Shown piece after piece: positions 35,754-48,671 of a stretch of 64,000 bases of DNA. The stretch comes from Microthyrium microscopicum (lineage: Eukaryota > Ascomycota > Dothideomycetes > Microthyriales > Microthyriaceae): the NCBI GenBank assembly GCA_010405405.1, contig MU004230.1, forward strand, positions 1,385,744 to 1,449,743, in the 5' to 3' direction. The translations under genes were made by a program, and so were the position numbers. The notes below the pieces were generated by a model. That model made no database searches, was not told where the DNA came from, and was given only the letters and a program-made list of their open reading frames with translations. Each line of letters opens with the position of its first letter. The stretch's first letter is position 1.

Positions 35754-38700
35754 TTATTCAAGTTGCAGTTTGAGGGTGAGGACTTCAAAGGCCCGCACAT
35801 TGATCTCGACGGCATTCTTGCCCACAATTTCGAGTTCTTCTAGGTCGTCTTCCAACACGTTGGTGATCGCAACCTTCTTGACAGGTAAATCACCCCAGGT
35901 TAGCTTGCCCTGGGAGCGACCACCAAGTGAGTCAAACAGGCGAACGATGATGTTGCGTCCCTTCTTAGGTGGGAAGAGACCAACTGCGATATCTTCATCG
36001 TCCTCAGCACGCTTGACGCAGTCAACAATGAGGCCTGGTGGACCTTCAATGCGGATGGCAGAGAGCATAGATGTGAGTTGCGCTGGATTTGGATGACGGT
36101 GCAACTTAAGTGGGTTGTTCAGGTTGTAGCCAGCGCGCACAGTGCGATGGTCGAGAGGGCCGGCGTGTGGCAAGATTGCATAACGAATATGATGACGGCC
36201 TGGAAATTGTTAGTGGCTGCAAAAATGCTGAGAATGAACAACTAACCCATGTCAGCATGTGCATCTGGTGCCTTGGGAGCACGAAGCAAGCTGAGACGCA
36301 TGAGGTTGCCAATCGTGGCAAATCCATACTTGGAATCGTTGAGAATAGAAACACCATAGTTGGACTCGGATAGATCGGCCCACTTGTGACAGCAGACCTC
36401 AAACTTGGCCATATCCCAGCTGGTATTGTAGTGAGTTGGGCGACGAACAATGCCGTATTGGCTTTCATATGACGCTTCTGTATTGACGACATCGACAGGA
36501 AACTCGACCTTGAGGAATTTCATGGTCTCGCGCCACTCCACTTCGGTATCAACAGTGATCATACCATAAACATCGTCGACAGTGGCATCAAGGCTGATGG
36601 TGGACTTGAGCCAACTCTGGCTGCTGATCTGTGTTTCGGTAGTAACGCTGACACGGTGAGGGCCAGTCTCAACCGCGTAGGATTTACCAGGCTTGAGTTC
36701 TTTGCGGGATTCGAAGTGGTACACTTCAACGTCCCAGGCTTGCCAATACAGTGGCTTATCATCAAAAATGACAAACTGATTGGCCTTTGCTCCCTTGGCC
36801 AAAACTTCACGCTTTGCTTCCTTATCGAAGAGAGAAGTGATGACACCGTCCTCGACCAAGACTTGAAACTTGGAATTGCTCAATTGGAAAACTCCCTTCT
36901 CAAGCTCCTTGATTGAGGCTGGGCGATCAGTGGCTGCAGTGAGCTCCGAGACCTGCATAGCGCCGGTTGTTCCAGAAGCGATAGCATATTTTGGTCGTTC
37001 AGACTTGATGGGCAGCTGGACAAGTTCCGTCCGGTTCCATGGTAGAGTGTTGAGTGCCACAAGTTCGGTGTCCAGGTCGTCCTTATCTTTGAAACCAAGT
37101 TCCTTAAGGGCATCGATCGTGGCAGTCTCGCCAGCCTTGTATATCTTTTCGTACAACTCATCGGAGTCATCATAGCACATTTCAATGGAGCTACCAGGAA
37201 GACAATCGTGGAACTGGCAAAGAAGTACTCCCTCCCACATAAAGTCAATATCCTTCTTGGGATACTTATATTTAGACTTTCGGCTGGTGGTGTCGTCCTT
37301 TAGTAGATCCTTGATACTGGCCAGAGTTGATAGGTATTCAACGTCTCTCAGTAGAAACTCTGACTGACGATTGTTGCGTTTGTTGTTGGCTTGCGTTGTG
37401 TATGTACCACGGTGAAGCTCAAAGTAAAGCTCACCATACCAAGTCACAAACTCAGTTCCTTCCGCAGCCTTCTTTTCCAAGTTAGCAAAGAAGTCGTCTA
37501 CAGAGGGACCTAGCTTAACGCGAGGCAGCAATCCAACGGTGTCGGCAATAGCTCGCTCGCGTCGCAGCTTTTCAATGTGCTCCCAGGTAGGTCCACCACC
37601 ACCATCGCCCTTGCCATATACAAGCAGCGAACTGGCGTCTTGATCAAGAGATTTGTGGTTCTCAACACTCCGCTTTAGATCACCAAAGTGTGCTTCGGCA
37701 GTGTATGTTTCAGCGGGTGTCATGTGGCACATAACTTGACTACCATCCAAGGCAACCCAGTTGAACGTGGTGTGAGGGAATTTATTGATGTTATTCCAGC
37801 TGAGTTTCTGGGTAAAAAATCGAGTCATCCCAGCCAAGCGGCAGATTTGAGGTAGCTGTGCAGAGTAGCCAAACGTATCGGGCAACCAGAAAGTTTGACA
37901 TCGTTCTCCAAAATGGCTTTCGAAAAATCTTTGGCCGTACAAGAATTGACGTACCAAGGACTCTCCACTAGGCATATTGGTATCGTGCTCTACCCAACTG
38001 CCACCAATGGGATGGAACGTGCCCTTCTTGACCTTTTCCTTGACTCGATCGAAGAGCGATGGGTAGTATGTCTCAAGCCACTTGTACTGTTGGGCTTGGG
38101 AGCAACAAAAGCGGTATTCCGGATAACGATCCATAAGGTCACATTGATTGGACCAAGAACGGGCAACCTTTCTCTTCGTTTCTGCCCATGGCCAGAGCCA
38201 ACAGGTGTCAATGTGACATTGGCCAATGGCGGTAACGAGGTAAGGTTGATCTCCTTCATATTGCTTCGAGGTATCCACCAGCTTCCCAAGATACTCCTGG
38301 GCAATTTTTCTGCATTCTTTGATGCTGTCTTTCGATCCCTCTGCAGCGATGAAGGTGTTCATGATACGGTTACAAACGTCGAATGCTTTATGTGACTCCC
38401 AGGAATTCTCAGGGAATTCTCGGGCTGCGTCGCCGACAATCCAATAGTCTATATGTAATTGTCGTGCATCAAGGTTAACAGCGACGATATCAGCCTTCCA
38501 AAGTTGGTAGTAACGGTCCTTTGGTGGTGGTTGGATGTTGTCGCCAAAGGCATTGCCAAACATGTGGTTGCAGGCCATCTCGACGTAGAACACATGTGGC
38601 TTTCCGTCGTACCAGGACTTTGGAAGGATCCATTCAGTTCGATCGCCTCCTCCAGTCAAGCCATGAACGATTTCGCCCTTCTCAGTCCATATCATTCCTT

Positions 38701-39192
38701 CATTGTTGGCATCCCATTGAAACTCGAGGTGATCCTTCTTTTGAAGATCTTCGGGGACGGTCAAAGTGACTCTGAACCAATGTGTCGACCAACTGGGGCC
38801 GAACGACTCTCCCACATGTGTTTCTTTGAATTTGTGAGATGTAGCGTCTTTAAAAGTAGGGCGAGTAAGATCTGGGGGTGAGTAGACTTCAAGGGAAACC
38901 CATTTGTCTCCTGAAGCTCTACCTTCGTTGATTTTGCTGAAATCATGTTAGCTTTGTATAAGTCGCAGGGGTGGCAAAGCTTCATACTCTTGAAGGTTGT
39001 ATTTCTCGTACTGTCCACCAGCATCGAACTGTCGCAATCGATCATAGTAGATGCCGCGGATCTAGATCTAGTTAGGATTCATCATCAAAGCTTAGGCTTC
39101 GACGTTAAAAGCCTCAAATGAAGTAAAGAGCTTACCTTTTTGCCGACTGGACGCTCTACGAGCTTGGGGTACTCCTTGGATGATGAAGACAT
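35754..39192 (-). CDS. AMS1: Alpha-mannosidase, glycoside hydrolase family 38 (cytosol/vacuole)
   Basis: Four exons (39192-39136, 39061-38988, 38936-36247, 36199-35754) give 1088 aa, close to yeast Ams1. It trims mannose from free oligosaccharides and vacuolar glycans. In yeast it reaches the vacuole by selective autophagy; there is no signal peptide here, in agreement. The GH38 catalytic domain shows the zinc-binding block AIGQCHIDTCWLWPWAETKRK and the nucleophile motif FWLPDTFGYSAQLPQI, then FTQKLSWNNINKFPHTTFNW. The middle domain has FMWEGVLLCQFHDCLPGSSIEMCYDD, and the C-terminal beta domains include GFATIGNLMRLSLLRAPKAPD. The last intron splits MGRHHIRYAILPHAGPL. Overlapping open frames on both strands inside this gene are shadows. 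Confidence 0.95.
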
Positions 39193-39708
39193 GATGTCTT
39201 TAGACTCGCCGCCCATAATTCATAAAGCTAAGAGAGGGGATCGGATTGGCGGGGAGAGGTGGAGCTTTAATAGAGCTCCTGAAGATTGCACAAACAATTG
39301 CAAGGCGGGAGTGAGGAATGAGATTTGAGATCAATGACTTTATACAATGGTCATGGAAGAAGTAGAGATGTAGGCACTGGGCAAGATGAGACAGCCAGGA
39401 GCTTGCTGGTCAGCAGGTGCTGTTCAGGTGGAGCTCAACTGCAGTTTGCAGCGCAGCAACGAGGCTGGGCCGGGGTGTGTGTTTCGCTCCTTCCCCACCT
39501 CCGTCACTGATCTTGCCCACCATTGGCGCGAGCTTCCTTGCCGCCCTGGTCTAGTCTTCTTGCATCCTAGCGTTACCTTCATGACTTCTTTCCCAATTGG
39601 GACGTGATGATCTCGACTTTTCTGTGCTCAGTACATCCATTTGCACGAGTTCTCATCTCCAGAGTACGAATTGCATGGCATTGAGGATATGTGGCTGCTC
39701 TCATAATC
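39193..39708. promoter_or_regulatory. Divergent AMS1/COQ6 promoter
   Basis: 516 bp between divergent start codons. CCAAT-type boxes (ATTGG) occur near 39244, 39522 and 39596, as common for HAP-complex promoters. An out-of-frame ATG at 39675 opens a 47-codon frame that overlaps the COQ6 start and could act as an upstream ORF if transcribed. Confidence 0.4.
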
Positions 39709-41323
39709 ATGTGGTTCCGTTCGGCCACTCTACTCTGGCGCAGAACTGCTCTACCAGCAGGGCGGCCATTTCCAAGATGTTACTCCACACCCACACCCAC
39801 ATCTCCAGAACTCTATGATGTTGTTTGTGTTGGAGGAGGACCTGCAGGTCTAAGTCTTCTGGCTGCTCTCCGTAAGATAGCTCCACATGAAACTCCTCCA
39901 CCTCTATACCCTTTTGCTGACGGCAACAGGTTCTTCTGCTGCTACATCCGGATTGAAAGTAGCTCTGGTTGAAGGACAGGATTTAAAGAAAAATGTTCTT
40001 CGTGACTCTACGCCCTCGACATTCTCCAACAGATGTAGCTCCTTGACTCCGGCATCCGTGCGATATCTCAAAGGTACTGTATCCACTCTTGGCTTTCATA
40101 TGCTCATGAAGTAACTCACCATCTGATAGAAATCGGTGCATGGAGCTTTATTGATGAATCACGAGTTCAGCCATACCAAGGAATGGAAGTCTGGGACGGC
40201 TTGTCTGGTTCAAAGATCACGTTTGACTGGGACGAAACTAACTCAGTAGCACGACGACCAAGCCGACATGATTCACAGACTATTGCCTATATGATCGAGA
40301 ACATCAATCTCACCACAGGACTCCAAAACTTTCTCAAGGCATTGGGTGGCATCACCATATTATCGCCCGCCAAGGTGGAATCCATATCATATGGTGATTC
40401 CACAGGATCATCAAATCTAAGCACTTGGCCTGTCGTCAAAGTTTCTGGAGGACAAACTCTAGCTGCGAGACTTTTGGTAGGCGCCGACGGAGCCAACAGT
40501 CCGGTACGAACGTTTGCTGGAATTCAGTCTCGAGGATGGAGATACGAAAGAATGGGGATGGTCGCAACAATTCAACTCGAATCTGAACCTGTAAGAAAAA
40601 TTGCTTACCAAAGGTTTCTCTCAACGGGGCCAATTGCCATGCTACCACTTCCAGGAAAGATGGCAAGTTTGGTGTGGTCTACTACTCCAGAAAGAGCTGA
40701 GGTGTTGAAAGCATTGAGTGAAGAAGATTTCAGCGCCATGGTCAATGCTGGGTTCCGCCTGAGTGACCCGGACCTTCAATACCTCCATGGCCTTGAAGCT
40801 GGCCAAGCTAAGGAGGTGGAATGGCGGCGACGGCACACGCCGCAGTCCGGCGCCGTACCGACTACAGTTATAGGGGTTCAAGAGAACACTATCGCCGCAT
40901 TTCCACTGCAATTGCGCCATGCAGATACATATACGGCAGAGCGGATTGCTCTTGTTGGGTAAGGATCATAACACATGTCTATTTAACATCCTAACAGAGA
41001 ATAGGGATGCAGCACACACCATACATCCACTGGCAGGTCAAGGTCTTAATCTAGGTCAAGGAGATATAGCCTCTCTAGTAAGAACTATCAAGTCTGCAGT
41101 TGAGAGCGGACAAGACATAGGATCCACACTTGCTCTCGAGCAATACACCAGTGAGCGATATGCGGCAAATAACACGGTAATGGGAGTCTGCGATAAGCTC
41201 CATAAACTATACAGCTTCCAATCCGCTCCAATAGTTGGTCTGAGATCTCTGGGATTGAGTGCTGTGGATAAGCTAGGATTTTTGAAAGGATTTCTCATGC
41301 GAAATGCCGCAGGGGGAGCATAA
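39709..41323 (+). CDS. COQ6: Ubiquinone biosynthesis monooxygenase COQ6 (mitochondrial)
   Basis: Four exons (39709-39871, 39930-40073, 40130-40958, 41005-41323) give 484 aa. This FAD enzyme hydroxylates the ubiquinone ring at C5 on the matrix side of the inner membrane. The first ~33 residues (MWFRSATLLWRRTALPAGR...) form an Arg-rich presequence. The FAD fingerprint CVGGGPAGLSLL is at ~40-51, the DG motif appears as VGADGANSPVR, and the second FAD motif GDAAHTIHPLAGQGLNLGQGD spans the last splice junction. Introns are 46-58 nt with GT-AG ends. The ATG at 39709 is preferred because it starts the presequence; the next frame upstream begins only with GTG. Length agrees with fungal Coq6. Confidence 0.94.
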
Positions 41324-41924
41324 GACCATCTTGAACATCATGTACAAATATTCTATCTGTAAGTACTACTCGCCTTGGCACATTACTGCACCAGAAATGC
41401 TCCCGTCATCTAAAATGTTTTGCTAATTATCATTCAGGTTCTTAGAATAAGTTAATGGAAGCGGCGGCAAATACCATTTTTTCGAACTAGTGAATCAAGC
41501 TTGCCGATGTAGGCAATCGAGTCAGTCAACTGTTTATTTCCATGGCCACGATATAGCCGCTGAAGCCTTGAAGCGCCTCAAATCTGACGGAATTCATTCT
41601 CTTCCGCGGGTTCTAACTATTTACCCTTTCATGCAAACCGATACCGCATTTTAATACTAATTATACAGACCGCTTGCGGACCAAAGATGAACTTCTGCAG
41701 GTTCAAAGCTATCTTTTCCCCACAGTCGGGAAATCGGCTCAAGACTACCTAACTGCTAGTCACTAGTAGCTAAACAGCTCATGATCTTGATCTATATATC
41801 CGGCCATGACCTATTCCCAGGTCGCTCTCTAATACATCTTCTAGGCTGGCGCTCTTCACTGCGGAGCTCAGGTTAGGCTTTTCCTCCATATTCATGTCTA
41901 CACCTTTTATGACCAATCTCTCCA
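41324..41924. other. Intergenic region, 0.6 kb
   Basis: 3' flank of COQ6 and promoter of the MFS carrier. No gene is seen. Confidence 0.5.
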
Positions 41925-43443
41925 ATGTCGACAGAAAAGAGTACTGGCTTGACTGAAAGCCAAGAGGAATACTCAGAAACTATATCGCATCATATGGGGG
42001 ATATCGAAAAGCATGGGAGTCATCATGGCCAAAATTCCGACAGTCTTTCGCGAACATCTACCAAACAGGAGGACATAGAAGAAACTGAACACCCAGTTCA
42101 AGAACCAATTTCCAGAACAAAATCAATCGCTTCTCGTTTGGAAAATACAGTTCTCTCACGTTTGACGACACGCTCAATCGTTAATCCAGGCCCTCCCCCA
42201 GATGGCGGCTGGAAAGCATGGCTTCAAGTCTTTTGTGCCTGGCTCGCTATCATGAACACATGGGGCTTTGTAAATTCCTTTGGCGCCTTCCAGACTTACT
42301 ACTCAGAAATACTACCGCAGTCACCGTCAACTATATCCTGGATTGGAAGCATACAAGCATGTCTCATGTTCTTACTAGGAATATTTTCCGGAAGAGCTTT
42401 AGATGCTGGCCTCTTTCTACCGACTATCATGGTAGGAATAGCGTTTCAGATAGTCGGGATTTTCACCATGAGCGTCTCTAAAAACTACTGGCAACTTTTC
42501 TTGACCCAGGGCGTTTTAACCGGAATTGGTGGAGGCATCTTCTTTACCCCTTGTATGGGTCTGGTTTCTACATACTTCGCTAAGAAACGTGGCATGGCTC
42601 TGGGGATTGTCACAAGCGGCAATTCATTTGGTGGAATAATATATCCTCTCGTAGTCAGACAGCTGTTGCCAAAAATTGGATTTGGATGGACTGTACGAGG
42701 TAAGAACCCTCTGACATTGACAAGCGCGATCGATACTGACCATGCTTGTTATAGTTCTCGGATTCATGAATCTCATCGCTCTCGGAATAATCATCGCATT
42801 TATGCGGCCACGACTACCACCGCGCAAAGCTGGACCTATCGTAGAGCTCGCAGCCCTCAAAGACGTTCCCTACATTCTCTTTGTCGCCGGCATCTGCTTC
42901 TGTATCTCGGCCATATATTTCGTCTTCTACTACATCGGGTCCTTTGCACGCGATACCATTGGCATCTCATACATTGGCTCCCTAAACCTCGTCATTGTGC
43001 TCAACGGCGTCGGCATTCCAGCGCGAATCATCCCTGGTATAATCGCAGATCGATATCTAGGAGTCTTGAATACTCACATTCCACTCATTTGCGCGTCCGT
43101 AGTGCTTCTATACTCCTGGACGGCTATCTCGAGTCTTGGTGGCTTTTATACTTTCACAGTGATCTATGGCATGATTGCGGGTGGTTGGCAGTCACTTTTT
43201 CCGACGGCTATTGCGAGCTTGAGTGATGATTTGTCAAGGGCTGGGACGAGATTAGGTATGGCCTTCTCATCGATTGCTTTGGCTGCGCTGGTTGGGGGTC
43301 CTATTGGAGGACAACTGATCGCGAAGGGTGATGGATATTGGCCTGGCATTGTTTGGTGTGCAACGACTACCTTGGTTGGATGCGTGTTTGTTATTGCGGC
43401 GAGAATTGTGAAATATGGAACTACTTGGAAGGTCAAGTGTTAA
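41925..43443 (+). CDS. MFS carrier, monocarboxylate-transporter (SLC16/MCT) type
   Basis: Two exons (41925-42699, 42755-43443; 55-nt intron) give 487 aa. A hydrophilic ~85-residue N-terminus precedes the MCT signature PDGGWKAWLQVFCAWLAIMN in the first membrane helix. About 12 hydrophobic segments follow in two groups separated by a short polar loop (AFMRPRLPPRKAG). Motifs such as GIGGGIFFTPCMGLVSTYFAKKRG and RIIPGIIADRYLG fit fungal MCT-like permeases. Substrates for fungal members vary (monocarboxylates, riboflavin, siderophore-like or amino-acid derivatives), and yeast Mch1-5 do not generally carry monocarboxylates, so substrate is not assigned. Reading through the intron gives an out-of-frame tail, so the splice is needed. 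Confidence 0.88.
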
Positions 43444-44105
43444 CATGTTTCTCTAGAGTACCGAAGGATCCACAAGACAGGCAAAGAATAATATATTATG
43501 ATGAAAAGTACATTCACCATTCCACATTTTGTGAGTCAGCCTGTTAGACGGATTTCGAACAAAACTTTGAATATTACTAGTACAAGACATCATAATCGTA
43601 TCAAAATAAACCCCGAGTCTGTCCATTATTGAGGTTATAGAGCCAAATATAACACACATGGAACCAAAGTTCTCAATCCGATTGTACCCGTATAGTCTAG
43701 ATCCTAGCACATGCATGCTCGCCATGATTTTCACATGTTTCTAAACTTACAATTATCTGCAGAAAACTACCTAGAAATACATCAAGACCCTTGCATGACT
43801 AGGCTCGAGGGTACTTGTCAACGGCGAGAAACGGCTCTGCTTGCATACTTGGTAATAGTAACTGCAGAGTCTTGCCTATCAGCCTATGGCTTCAGTGCGT
43901 GCAAACATGATACCATTAATCCTAGTCACTTCCTTCGACGTAAAGCGGTTGCGTGCCATATTCTGATAACGTGGGTTTCTAGCCGACCTTGAACATTTTC
44001 ACTCTTATCGCCCACTCCATCTTCACAACCACATCATACTCTTCCTCCACTTGTTAAAGTCTGACTGTCATTTCAAACAGACCAGATACCAATCAATTAC
44101 CCGTC
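43444..44105. other. Intergenic region, 0.66 kb
   Basis: 3' flank of the MFS gene and promoter of the next gene. Nothing else was noticed. Confidence 0.5.
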
Positions 44106-45176
44106 ATGGCAGCTTCACCATATCAGAATCTACCAAGGAAAGCCTCCGTCTATTCTTCAAGTCTAAGCCCGGATTCGCTATCATCTTCATTTTTGAGCCG
44201 CCTGATACGAACTCACCTTCCACGACTATCATCTAGAGATTTTGATAGCTCCTCCTCATCTTCTGGAGAATCCACACCATCGCATACTCGGAGATGGAGT
44301 AGTAATTCCAGCTTTACCGGCACCCCACCACCTGTATATCGTTCCAAAGCTTCACTCGTCTCGGACGCAGAGGATGACTATTTTGACGCCTTAGAAAGCT
44401 CCAGACTTGGTGCTAGAGCTGGGCAGGAGAGCACATTGGGTGAGGGGTTGCCAGACGACTTTGAAATCCAAAGTGGCATTGAATGGAGATATGCAAACCA
44501 AGGTACATATGACGACTGCCATTTACGAATCGCCGATTGACCTTTGGTAGCAATCAGTCTTTACAACCTAGCGCGTCAAGAAGGCCAGTCGCTGGCGGAG
44601 CCAAGTGGGGGTATACCATCGCTGACGAGGCAGCTCTATCTCCATGGCACCACATATGGACTCCGCGGCTTACCCAAGCAGCTCAGTAATGAGGAAATAA
44701 TGAGTATATGGAGTTCTCTGCCTCCTGCAGTCCGGGACATTGCAGCAATCACAACACAATCTGACTCAAAAGCTTCCTTATCATCGAGGCGATCAAGCCT
44801 CAGATATGCAGACGCACTCGATCATGACCGGCCGCCCTCAGTGCTGCACCGCGTAGTGGCGTTCTTCATCTTGCAACTGTTCATGCTTCTTCAGTTTCTG
44901 GCGCCTTACATGCGGCTTCTGGCCATATATTTGGCCTCCTACGAGCGACAGAATCGTGTCAGTGAGCGGGTGCTGGGTCAAACAATGCGAGCGGCAGATG
45001 GACTCGTCAAGTTTGGTAATCGTGTATGTGATATGAATGACGGACGTGTGGGACAAGCTCTTGGAGACGCGATGGTATGGTGGATTCGTGGAGTTACTGG
45101 CGGTATAAGGCAAGGCATTGGTAGTGGTCTGATGGCTCTTGGGGTTGAAGGTCAAGGACAGGATGCTATGAGATAG
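44106..45176 (+). CDS. Uncharacterised Ser-rich protein with membrane hairpin
   Basis: Two exons (44106-44502, 44551-45176; 48-nt intron) give 340 aa. I do not recognise the family. The first ~95 residues are Ser-rich and likely disordered (SSSLSPDSLSSSFLSRL, DSSSSSSGESTPSHTRRWS). An acidic stretch (SDAEDDYFDALESS) leads to a conserved-looking block spanning the splice (FEIQSGIEWRYANQ-AISLYNLARQEGQS). Near residue 245 a long hydrophobic stretch (VVAFFILQLFMLLQFLAPYM, RLLAIYLA) could form one or two membrane helices, followed by an amphipathic Gly-rich C-terminus (WWIRGVTGGIRQGIGSGLMALG). The splice keeps frame and the two halves look like one protein. An organelle-membrane protein is plausible, without further assignment. 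Confidence 0.75.
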
Positions 45177-45546
45177 TTGATATGAAGGACACAATAGATT
45201 TCATGACTACCTATATGACTCTAGAATAAATTGAAGTAACGAACCTCATCATGCTCATGCAGGTGTATGAAAAGATATTGAAGAATCTAAGATAAGATCG
45301 GATCAAGATGCGGCGAAAAACGTCCAAGCTTAAAAGTTCGCGCTAAGCCTGTTCAATAAAACATTTTGAAAGGAGAGGTCTCTGAAAATTCTCGATCCAT
45401 CAATTCCCCATCATCCACTTCTTCTCATCAATTGCCTGCAATCAATTGTTGTTTTAAGGCTTTGATTCTGTTTCTATTTTCCGTCACTCCTTCTCTACTT
45501 CGAAACCAACGTTCACCCTTCCTATTAAGTCTTCCCCTTCGCTGCC
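45177..45546. other. Promoter of the MSS116-type gene
   Basis: 370 bp, pyrimidine-rich toward 45540 as in many fungal core promoters. It contains no gene. Confidence 0.45.
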
Positions 45547-47727
45547 ATGTTCAGCGCAGCTTTGCGCAGAGGAGCGACATGCGCCTCCCGCGTGATAACC
45601 TCGAGACCTGTTTCTAGATCTATCCCATCAATATCTGCTGTTACTAGAGTCTCTTTCCAACCCACGTTCACATCCCGAGGATTTCAACTCGCCACCTCAC
45701 GACAGTATGAGAATGCATCGCATTACGGCGAACAGCAGCAACAACGGATTGATGAAGCACCTGGCGAGGATGTACCAACAGAGACCGTTCAACCAAAGGA
45801 AAATGAGGCCGATGCTGAGAGGTTTCAAGATCTTTTAGACCGCAAGCTTGTCCACTCAAACATCATGAAAACCATCATGGGCGAGATGCGACTAGAGACA
45901 ATGACGCCTGTTCAGCAACAAACACTGAATGCCGCCTTAAGTGGTCGTGACATGTAAGATATAGGCACTCGCAGATGGAAGGGAGTGAACTGACCCAATG
46001 GTGTAGCATTGCGCAAGCCAAAACTGGTACCGGCAAGACTCTAGCCTTCCTGATCCCTATCATGCAACACATCATACACCAAGATCCATCTCTCGCCGTA
46101 CCTTACCGCAGACGTGTTTATCCCGATGACATTCGAGGCATCATTATCTCACCAACAAGAGAATTGGCAGAGCAAATCGCCGCTGAAGCCATGAGTGTGG
46201 CAAAGCACACCGGCTTGAAGATTCAGCTGGCCGTGGGAGGTACCCAGAAAAATATGATGCTCCGGAAAACCCAAAATGAAGGCTGCCATTTACTTATTGG
46301 AACGCCCGGTCGATTAAAGGATATCCTTTCGGATCCGAACTCTGGCGTGAAAGCCCCAAATCTAAACACATTCGTTCTTGATGAGGCCGACAGACTTCTC
46401 GATCAAGGTTTCCTTCCCGATATCGAGCAAATCAAGCGATTGATCCCTGGTATGTCAGAGGGTGATCGACAAACAATGATGTTGTCCGCCACAATTTCAC
46501 ATGAAGTTGTCGATCTGGTTCGAACAACACTTAAGAAGGGATTCAAGTTTGTTCAATGTGTGGATCCAGATGAGGCACCTACTCATGCCAGAATCCCGCA
46601 GAATGTTGTTGTCACGAATGGTGTCGAAAACTTGACGCCAGCTCTATATGAGCTCGTTGAGCGCGAGATCAAAGCTTTCAAATCTGGCGAAACTGACCGA
46701 CCATTCAAGGCTTTGATCTTTTTCAACTCTGGAAATGAAGCCATCTTGACTTCCAACCTTTTCAACCAAATTAAGCGATCAAACCCCGAAGTGCTTGGTC
46801 AAACCCCAATCATCCAAATACACTCAAAACTCACTCAATCAGCACGCACACAATCCTCTGAATCATTCCGCTTCTCTCAATCTGCTATTCTTATGTCAAC
46901 AGATGTTACCGCCAGAGGTATGGATTTCCCTAACGTCACCCACGTCATCCAAGTCGGCTTCCCCAATCATGGCGGCCGTGAATCATACATCCATCGCCTC
47001 GGTCGAACAGGTCGTGCCGGCAAGGAAGGAAAAGGTTTCCTCCTCATCCCACGCCTTGAACAAGACAAAGCCCAGCGCGAGCTTTCTGACATGCCACTTG
47101 TTGTTGACAAAAGCCTGCAGACTGCTCACGTCGATCTCGCGCTCGCAGACAGTCTACCGCAGGAGGTCGTTGATAAGATAGAGGTTGTCAAGAAGGCGTT
47201 CAAGTTCGCTATGTTTGGCGATCTTGCTGCTGTGTACAAAGCATATCTCGGTGTCTATCAGGGTGCGAACAAGCAGCAAACTATCGACTCGCTCAACCGC
47301 ATGGCTCAATTCACTTGGGGTCTGCAACGCCCACCGGCTGTTTCGCACAAGCTTGCGAGCATGCTAGGCTATGGTAACGTTCGTGGTCTTGAGATCGAGG
47401 ATCGAGGCGCCGGCGGGTTTGGTGGAGGAAGCCGCGGCGGATATGGAGGTGGTGGCTTCGGTCAAGGAGGAGACCGAGGCGGATATGGTGGTGACCGTGG
47501 TGGTGGATTTGGCGGAGATCGGGGTGGTTACGGAGGCTCGCGAGGAGGAGATTTCCAGCGAAGCGGCGGGTATGGAGGAGGAGATAGACGTGGTGGTGGA
47601 GGAGGAGGATATGGTGGAGGTAAGCCACGAGATACCGCCTCTGCCTTCTAAGTTTCTGACCAGAGATCTATCAGGGTATAACGATCGAGGAGGCTTCGGC
47701 GGGGGCCAGAACAGCTCTTGGTCGTGA
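45547..47727 (+). CDS. MSS116: Mitochondrial DEAD-box RNA helicase, MSS116-type
   Basis: The preferred model has three exons (45547-45953, 46007-47619, 47675-47727) and 690 aa. Mss116 chaperones group I/II intron splicing and RNA remodelling in mitochondria; the Arg/Ser-rich N-terminus is a presequence. All helicase motifs are seen: Q motif (MTPVQQQTL), AKTGTGKT across the first splice, PTRELAEQ, TPGRL, VLDEADRLLD, LSAT, STDVTARGMDFPNV, HRLGRTGRAG. The tail is a Gly/Arg-rich RGG/YGGG low-complexity domain. If the 55-nt intron 47620-47674 is retained, translation ends at 47651 with KPRDTASAF. If it is removed, the RGG theme continues (GYNDRGGFGGGQ) and ends NSSWS. The splice is well formed, so both C-termini may exist. 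Confidence 0.92.
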
Positions 47728-48671
47728 ACGAGCCTTTCCGTTTTCCTCCCCCTACCGTCTCACGACACCTTTCCTGGACACTTGTCTGTCCTTTCCCGGC
47801 ATTCTCATCTGCCAATCGCGAAAGACCTCTTATGTCTCTTTTCGCTGTACATTACTTACTGGCACTGTCTGGAAATACCCGTCTCACGAGGATTCTGTCA
47901 TTTTATCAAGGAATGCTAAAAAAAGCAGGAGTAACGAAGTTGCATCTAGATGGCCGGTGTTTTTTGTATGGGTACAAAATTTCCACTCAGATTAATCTTG
48001 CATTATAACATTGCTGCTTCAGTCTTGTCTTTGTCTGGCTAACTTTCTGACGTTCATTTTAGTGCAAGTTCTTTTATGTTATGTTGAAGATACAGCTAGA
48101 AAGCCATTTGTACAGATGTCTTTATGCATATTAGAATACAGACACATAAGACTCTACTCTCTTCAATTTTGGAAGATGATTTCATCTCCATGAACAAGAG
48201 AGATGATGTTGAGATAGTTTTAAGAGTGGTTCTACACTTCAACACTCAAGCTCGGATCGATAGCCGTTCTAAGAATCTCTGGTCTCTTAAAATAGCCAAA
48301 AAATATCTGCTTTACTCACTCTTCTTGTGCCTGAACATTTAATAGGCGTTACAAGTCTCACCTCATGGATTGAGGTGCTCAATGGCTGTTGAATGTTTGG
48401 AAACCTGCCATGCGTTTCACATTAAACATTCAGACAAGGCTGTTTGCTTCTGGGACCTGGATTGGATATGGGGCACCTCGGTCGGGTATTCCGTCAATAG
48501 TAGCTATCTCTAGCTTTAATTCGAATCTAAATTTGTTCAGATTGCAAGTTTGGGAACGTGCTCTAAAAGTGTCGTCCAAAATTGTTATTGAACTTGACTT
48601 ATATGTCTTAGTCTTAGCTCGTCAATCACACTCATTTCTTGGATTTACTCTGTGCATTGAAGTCCTCAGTC
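47728..48671. other. Intergenic region, 0.94 kb
   Basis: 3' flank of the helicase gene, then the promoter of the polygalacturonase gene. It is AT-rich. No supportable gene is present. Confidence 0.5.
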
